DNA of 8,644 nucleotides, taken from NCBI GenBank assembly GCA_946892075.1, contig CAMPNZ010000055.1, positions 1 through 8,644 of the forward strand, in the 5' to 3' direction. The stretch is from an uncultured Coriobacteriales bacterium (GTDB taxonomy: Bacteria > Actinomycetota > Coriobacteriia > Coriobacteriales > Eggerthellaceae). Made by a program: the position numbers and the translations under genes. The notes beneath the pieces were generated by a model that worked only from the letters and a program-made list of their open reading frames with translations, did no database searches and was not told the DNA's origin. Positions 7,210 through 8,644 of this stretch are shown here, piece by piece; within the stretch, counting starts at the first letter, position 1, and each line of letters begins with the position of its first letter.

Positions 7210-7252
7210 GCTTGTACTGCTGTTACGTATATACGCAAGTAACAAGCTTGTT
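7210..7252. promoter_or_regulatory. Cluster of nested palindromes, candidate regulator-binding region
   Basis: Directly visible are GCTTGT (7210-7215) opposite ACAAGC (7242-7247), TGTTAC (7221-7226) opposite GTAACA (7239-7244), the 10-bp perfect palindrome CGTATATACG (7226-7235), and the 12-bp perfect palindrome AACAAGCTTGTT (7241-7252). It lies about 160-205 bp upstream of the giant gene. A transcription-factor platform is plausible; none is identified. Confidence 0.4.
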
Positions 7253-7341
7253 TGACAAAACTAACTATATTTGCGCACAAAAACGCATGCTCGTAACTTA
7301 TTAAAACGTTCAGTAAGTTTACAAAGTAAAAGGACAATCTT

Positions 7342-7370
7342 TAAGCATAAGAGGCCCTAGTGGGTGCTTA
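7342..7370. terminator. Hairpin with T-rich tail on the plus strand; possible terminator or transcript-end structure
   Basis: TAAGCA (7342-7347) pairs with TGCTTA (7365-7370), with an inner CCC/GGG stem (7355-7357 with 7362-7364) around TAGT. On the plus strand it is followed by TTTCTTTTAT, like an intrinsic terminator, yet no plus-strand gene is present. Read on the minus strand, about 65-95 nt after the zinc-ribbon stop, the following bases are AAAGATTG rather than a U tract. It could still be a 3'-UTR hairpin of that gene. Confidence 0.3.
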
Positions 7371-7434
7371 TTTCTTTTATAAAGCATAAACTGTTCTTCA
7401 TAAAGTAAGCACATTTTGAACACAATTCCGCATG

Positions 7435-7947
7435 TTATTGCGCGCGGTCGTCACTGTTTTCAGACACGTCATCGTTCGTCTTATTGGAAGCGTTGTCGGT
7501 GCAAGCGCTGCTATCATCGGCAGCGCAGGGCGTTGCACAATACGGGCACAGCTTCCACGCCGTATCAAGCGGCTTAGCGCACTGAGCACACACACGCTTT
7601 AACGGTGCGGCACAATACGGGCAAACGATAAAGGTATCGTTTATAGGTTGGGAACACTGCGGACACGATCCATACTGCATAAGCTGACGTTTCTGCAGTT
7701 CAAACGCAACATCTTGCGCCTGAGAATCGTCCACATACAAACTGGGGCGCAGCAAACAATAGGCAATTACGCCCAAAAGAGGAATAAGCGCCACCAGCGC
7801 CCACGGAATCCAATAACAGCCACGAGCATAGGCATCGCGCGCAACCCACACAACTGAAAGCGCATACAAGCAAACGAAAAAAATGATGGTGCTTACTGCT
7901 AAAAACTGCACTTGAGGCGTCCAAATTTGTGCAACCAGCTCACTCAT
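7435..7947 (-). CDS. Membrane-anchored double zinc-ribbon protein of unknown function
   Basis: The product is 170 aa. Two membrane helices are visible, about residues 15-37 (FLAVSTIIFFVCLYALSVVW) and 46-67 (WIPWALVALIPLLGVIAYCL). The second resembles the short N-terminal PLDc_N-type membrane segment. A linker of about 25 residues follows, then four CxxC knuckles at C95/C98, C109/C112, C120/C123 and C134/C137, which pair as two treble-clef-like zinc ribbons (a double zinc ribbon, DZR). The tail (140-170) is acidic and Asn/Ser-rich. The ATG at 7947 is the only good in-frame start, since a TGA lies five codons upstream. Its GGGGAG Shine-Dalgarno motif is only 3 nt away, closer than usual. Such proteins are common single-copy hypotheticals; a sensing or scaffold role at the membrane is a guess. 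Confidence 0.88.
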   Translation of the reverse strand: MSELVAQIWTPQVQFLAVSTIIFFVCLYALSVVWVARDAYARGCYWIPWALVALIPLLGVIAYCLLRPSLYVDDSQAQDVAFELQKRQLMQYGSCPQCSQPINDTFIVCPYCAAPLKRVCAQCAKPLDTAWKLCPYCATPCAADDSSACTDNASNKTNDDVSENSDDRAQ

Positions 7948-8021
7948 ATACTCCCCATTTCAACGAAGGCACATCGCGCGCTGTGCGCCATGCATCGTGC
8001 CTGCAACAAGCACCTTAGAAC

Positions 8022-8032
8022 ACTGTAACAGT
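8022..8032. promoter_or_regulatory. Odd palindrome ACTGTAACAGT over the predicted transcription start
   Basis: ACTGT and ACAGT flank one central base. It sits 4 nt past the candidate -10 box in the minus direction, where a bound repressor would block initiation. It also contains the GTAACA hexamer found in other intergenic dyads of this window. Confidence 0.35.
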
Positions 8033-8035
8033 CAC

Positions 8036-8041
8036 ATTATA
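8036..8041 (-). promoter_or_regulatory. Candidate -10 box (TATAAT) for the zinc-ribbon gene
   Basis: The minus strand reads exactly TATAAT here, about 90 nt before the zinc-ribbon ATG. No good -35 hexamer is found at 16-19 nt upstream (AAAGGA or TCAAAG), so an activator could be needed or a different promoter may be used. The 11-bp odd palindrome ACTGTAACAGT (8022-8032) falls just downstream, over the expected start of transcription. Confidence 0.45.
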
Positions 8042-8065
8042 ATATAAATTGAGCTTTATCCTTTG

Positions 8066-8084
8066 ACCTTGTTACATTCAAGGT
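8066..8084. promoter_or_regulatory. Dyad ACCTTG-N7-CAAGGT between the DUF4097-type gene and the zinc-ribbon gene
   Basis: Perfect 6-bp arms (8066-8071 and 8079-8084) flank TTACATT. It lies about 31-50 nt past the stop of the upstream gene and about 25 nt before the candidate -10 box of the downstream one. No T tract follows on the minus strand, so an intrinsic terminator is unlikely and an operator is more plausible. On the plus strand it overlaps TTGACC (8063-8068), a layout seen in MerR-family promoters, but no plus-strand gene follows. Confidence 0.4.
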
Positions 8085-8115
8085 TATTGGGCATTATTGC
8101 TGCCACCTCGCGTTG

Positions 8116-8644
8116 CTACTGCGCGATAGCTTTTCCATTCATGCAATGTACGATGTAGTGAGCTCGTCCGTCTGCTTTATACCCAAGATTAGCTTTATGC
8201 TTTTCGGAAACTTCAATACCGCCATTCTCGCACCCCACTTCAACACACGCATCTGGTGTAATTGCTCCCTCTAAAACACTCGTGCCATTGAGCGTATCAA
8301 GTGTGCATGCATGTGTTGCCTCTACGTTTTTAGCTACAGCAGATCCATTGCAGCACTTCAAGAAAATATCATTTGCCTTAACGTTTCTTGCTTCTACTTT
8401 ACCGTTATGAACCTCTGCATACATCGCGTCTACTTGGATGTCAGTAATCAAAACCTGATTCGATTCAGCTTCAATTTCGCAAACATCAACATGCTCTGGT
8501 AGCGTAACAATAACTTCAGGAGTGCCCTTACTAAGCCAGCTTAACCAGTGAAACGATGGTACTTTTTCTGTTTGAACAAGCTTTATGCCATTTTGATTTT
8601 CTTCAATCTGAAATAGATCTTTTTTGCAATTACTATAGCTAATG
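8116..8644 (-). CDS. DUF4097-type putative adhesin / beta-strand repeat protein (C-terminal part, start beyond window)
   Basis: The frame is open from the right edge to TAG at 8118-8116: 175 codons, with no stop before the edge. The TTG at 8451 is internal, not a convincing start, because the frame continues upstream with the same kind of sequence. From about residue 50 of the visible part the protein shows short repeating strands of the form V-E-A-x-N-V, with turns N-G-K, N-G-S, N-G-T and N-G-G every 20-25 residues (HNGKVEARNV, CNGSAVAKNV, LNGTSVLEG, ENGGIEVSE). This is the pattern of DUF4097 (putative adhesin, Pfam PF13349) beta-helix-like proteins. The preceding VIVTLPEHVDVCEIEAES fits the usual entry strand. 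The biochemical function of the family is unknown; they often lie near PadR regulators and small membrane proteins, which are outside this window if present. Confidence 0.8.
   Translation of the reverse strand, partial: ISYSNCKKDLFQIEENQNGIKLVQTEKVPSFHWLSWLSKGTPEVIVTLPEHVDVCEIEAESNQVLITDIQVDAMYAEVHNGKVEARNVKANDIFLKCCNGSAVAKNVEATHACTLDTLNGTSVLEGAITPDACVEVGCENGGIEVSEKHKANLGYKADGRAHYIVHCMNGKAIAQ

Larger units (their letters stand above)
7048..7434. other. AT-rich intergenic region, no gene, several dyads
   Basis: This 387-bp stretch separates the zinc-ribbon gene stop from the giant-gene start, both on the minus strand. I see no coding frame of note in it. It contains the hairpins at 7342-7370 and 7364-7412, a dyad cluster at 7210-7252, and a near-symmetric dyad at 7093-7119. 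It must hold the promoter of the giant gene. The best minus-strand guess, TTGCAT with a 17-nt spacer and TAGGGT within about 7097-7125, is weak and overlaps the 7093-7119 dyad. Confidence 0.7.

Noticed and set aside
7252..7257. Plus-strand TTGACA as a -35 box
   Set aside because: No -10 at suitable spacing and no plus-strand gene downstream.
7700..7924. Minus-strand Cys-rich frame inside the zinc-ribbon gene
   Set aside because: Shifted frame of the membrane segment; the true frame shows two helices and four CxxC knuckles.
8449..8451. TTG as start of the DUF4097-type gene
   Set aside because: The frame stays open to the window edge with matching beta-repeat sequence upstream and no Shine-Dalgarno motif.
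1..8644. CRISPR array, tRNA/rRNA, insertion sequence or prophage attachment site
   Set aside because: No spaced identical repeats other than the 21-bp coding repeat, no cloverleaf or rRNA segments, and no transposase or integrase motifs were seen by eye.

Overview
The window carries three genes, all on the minus strand, and looks like chromosome from a Gram-positive bacterium. Cell-wall-binding-2 (CWB2) repeats, a long-leader Sec signal peptide, a two-helix membrane zinc-ribbon protein and a DUF4097-type protein would all suit a host-associated Actinomycetota of the class Coriobacteriia. A Clostridia-like Firmicute is not excluded. The organism assignment is inference and moderate at best.

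Layout, read in the direction of transcription (right to left). (1) 8644-8116: the C-terminal 175 residues of a DUF4097/putative-adhesin-type beta-repeat protein whose start lies outside the window. (2) 8115-7948: a 168-bp intergenic stretch with a perfect TATAAT box (minus strand) and two dyads. (3) 7947-7435: a 170-aa membrane protein with two helices and a double zinc ribbon. (4) 7434-7048: a 387-bp AT-rich intergenic stretch with no gene but several inverted repeats. (5) 7047 to base 1, running off the edge: one uninterrupted reading frame of 2349 codons without a stop. It encodes a very large secreted surface protein.

The giant protein is the centre of the window. After a signal peptide of about 61 residues it alternates four beta-rich modules (about residues 247-370, 635-776, 1119-1263 and 1620-1768) with alpha-helical, coiled-coil or FIVAR-like spacers. 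A Pro/Gly linker contains three perfect 21-bp repeats. A Pro-rich then Gly/Ser-rich linker leads into a C-terminal CWB2 anchor: two complete repeats and a third cut by the window edge. Modules 3 and 4 can be aligned by eye and have the strand pattern of NEAT-like (near-iron-transporter) beta sandwiches. Modules 1 and 2 fit the same pattern more loosely. The architecture is that of a long stalk projecting ligand-binding domains from the wall. Heme or iron binding is a hypothesis, because no heme-ligand motif is clear.

The genes are co-directional but separated by control regions, so they need not be one operon. The upstream two resemble envelope-associated accessory genes of unknown function. 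No RNA gene, CRISPR array, insertion sequence or plus-strand gene was recognised.
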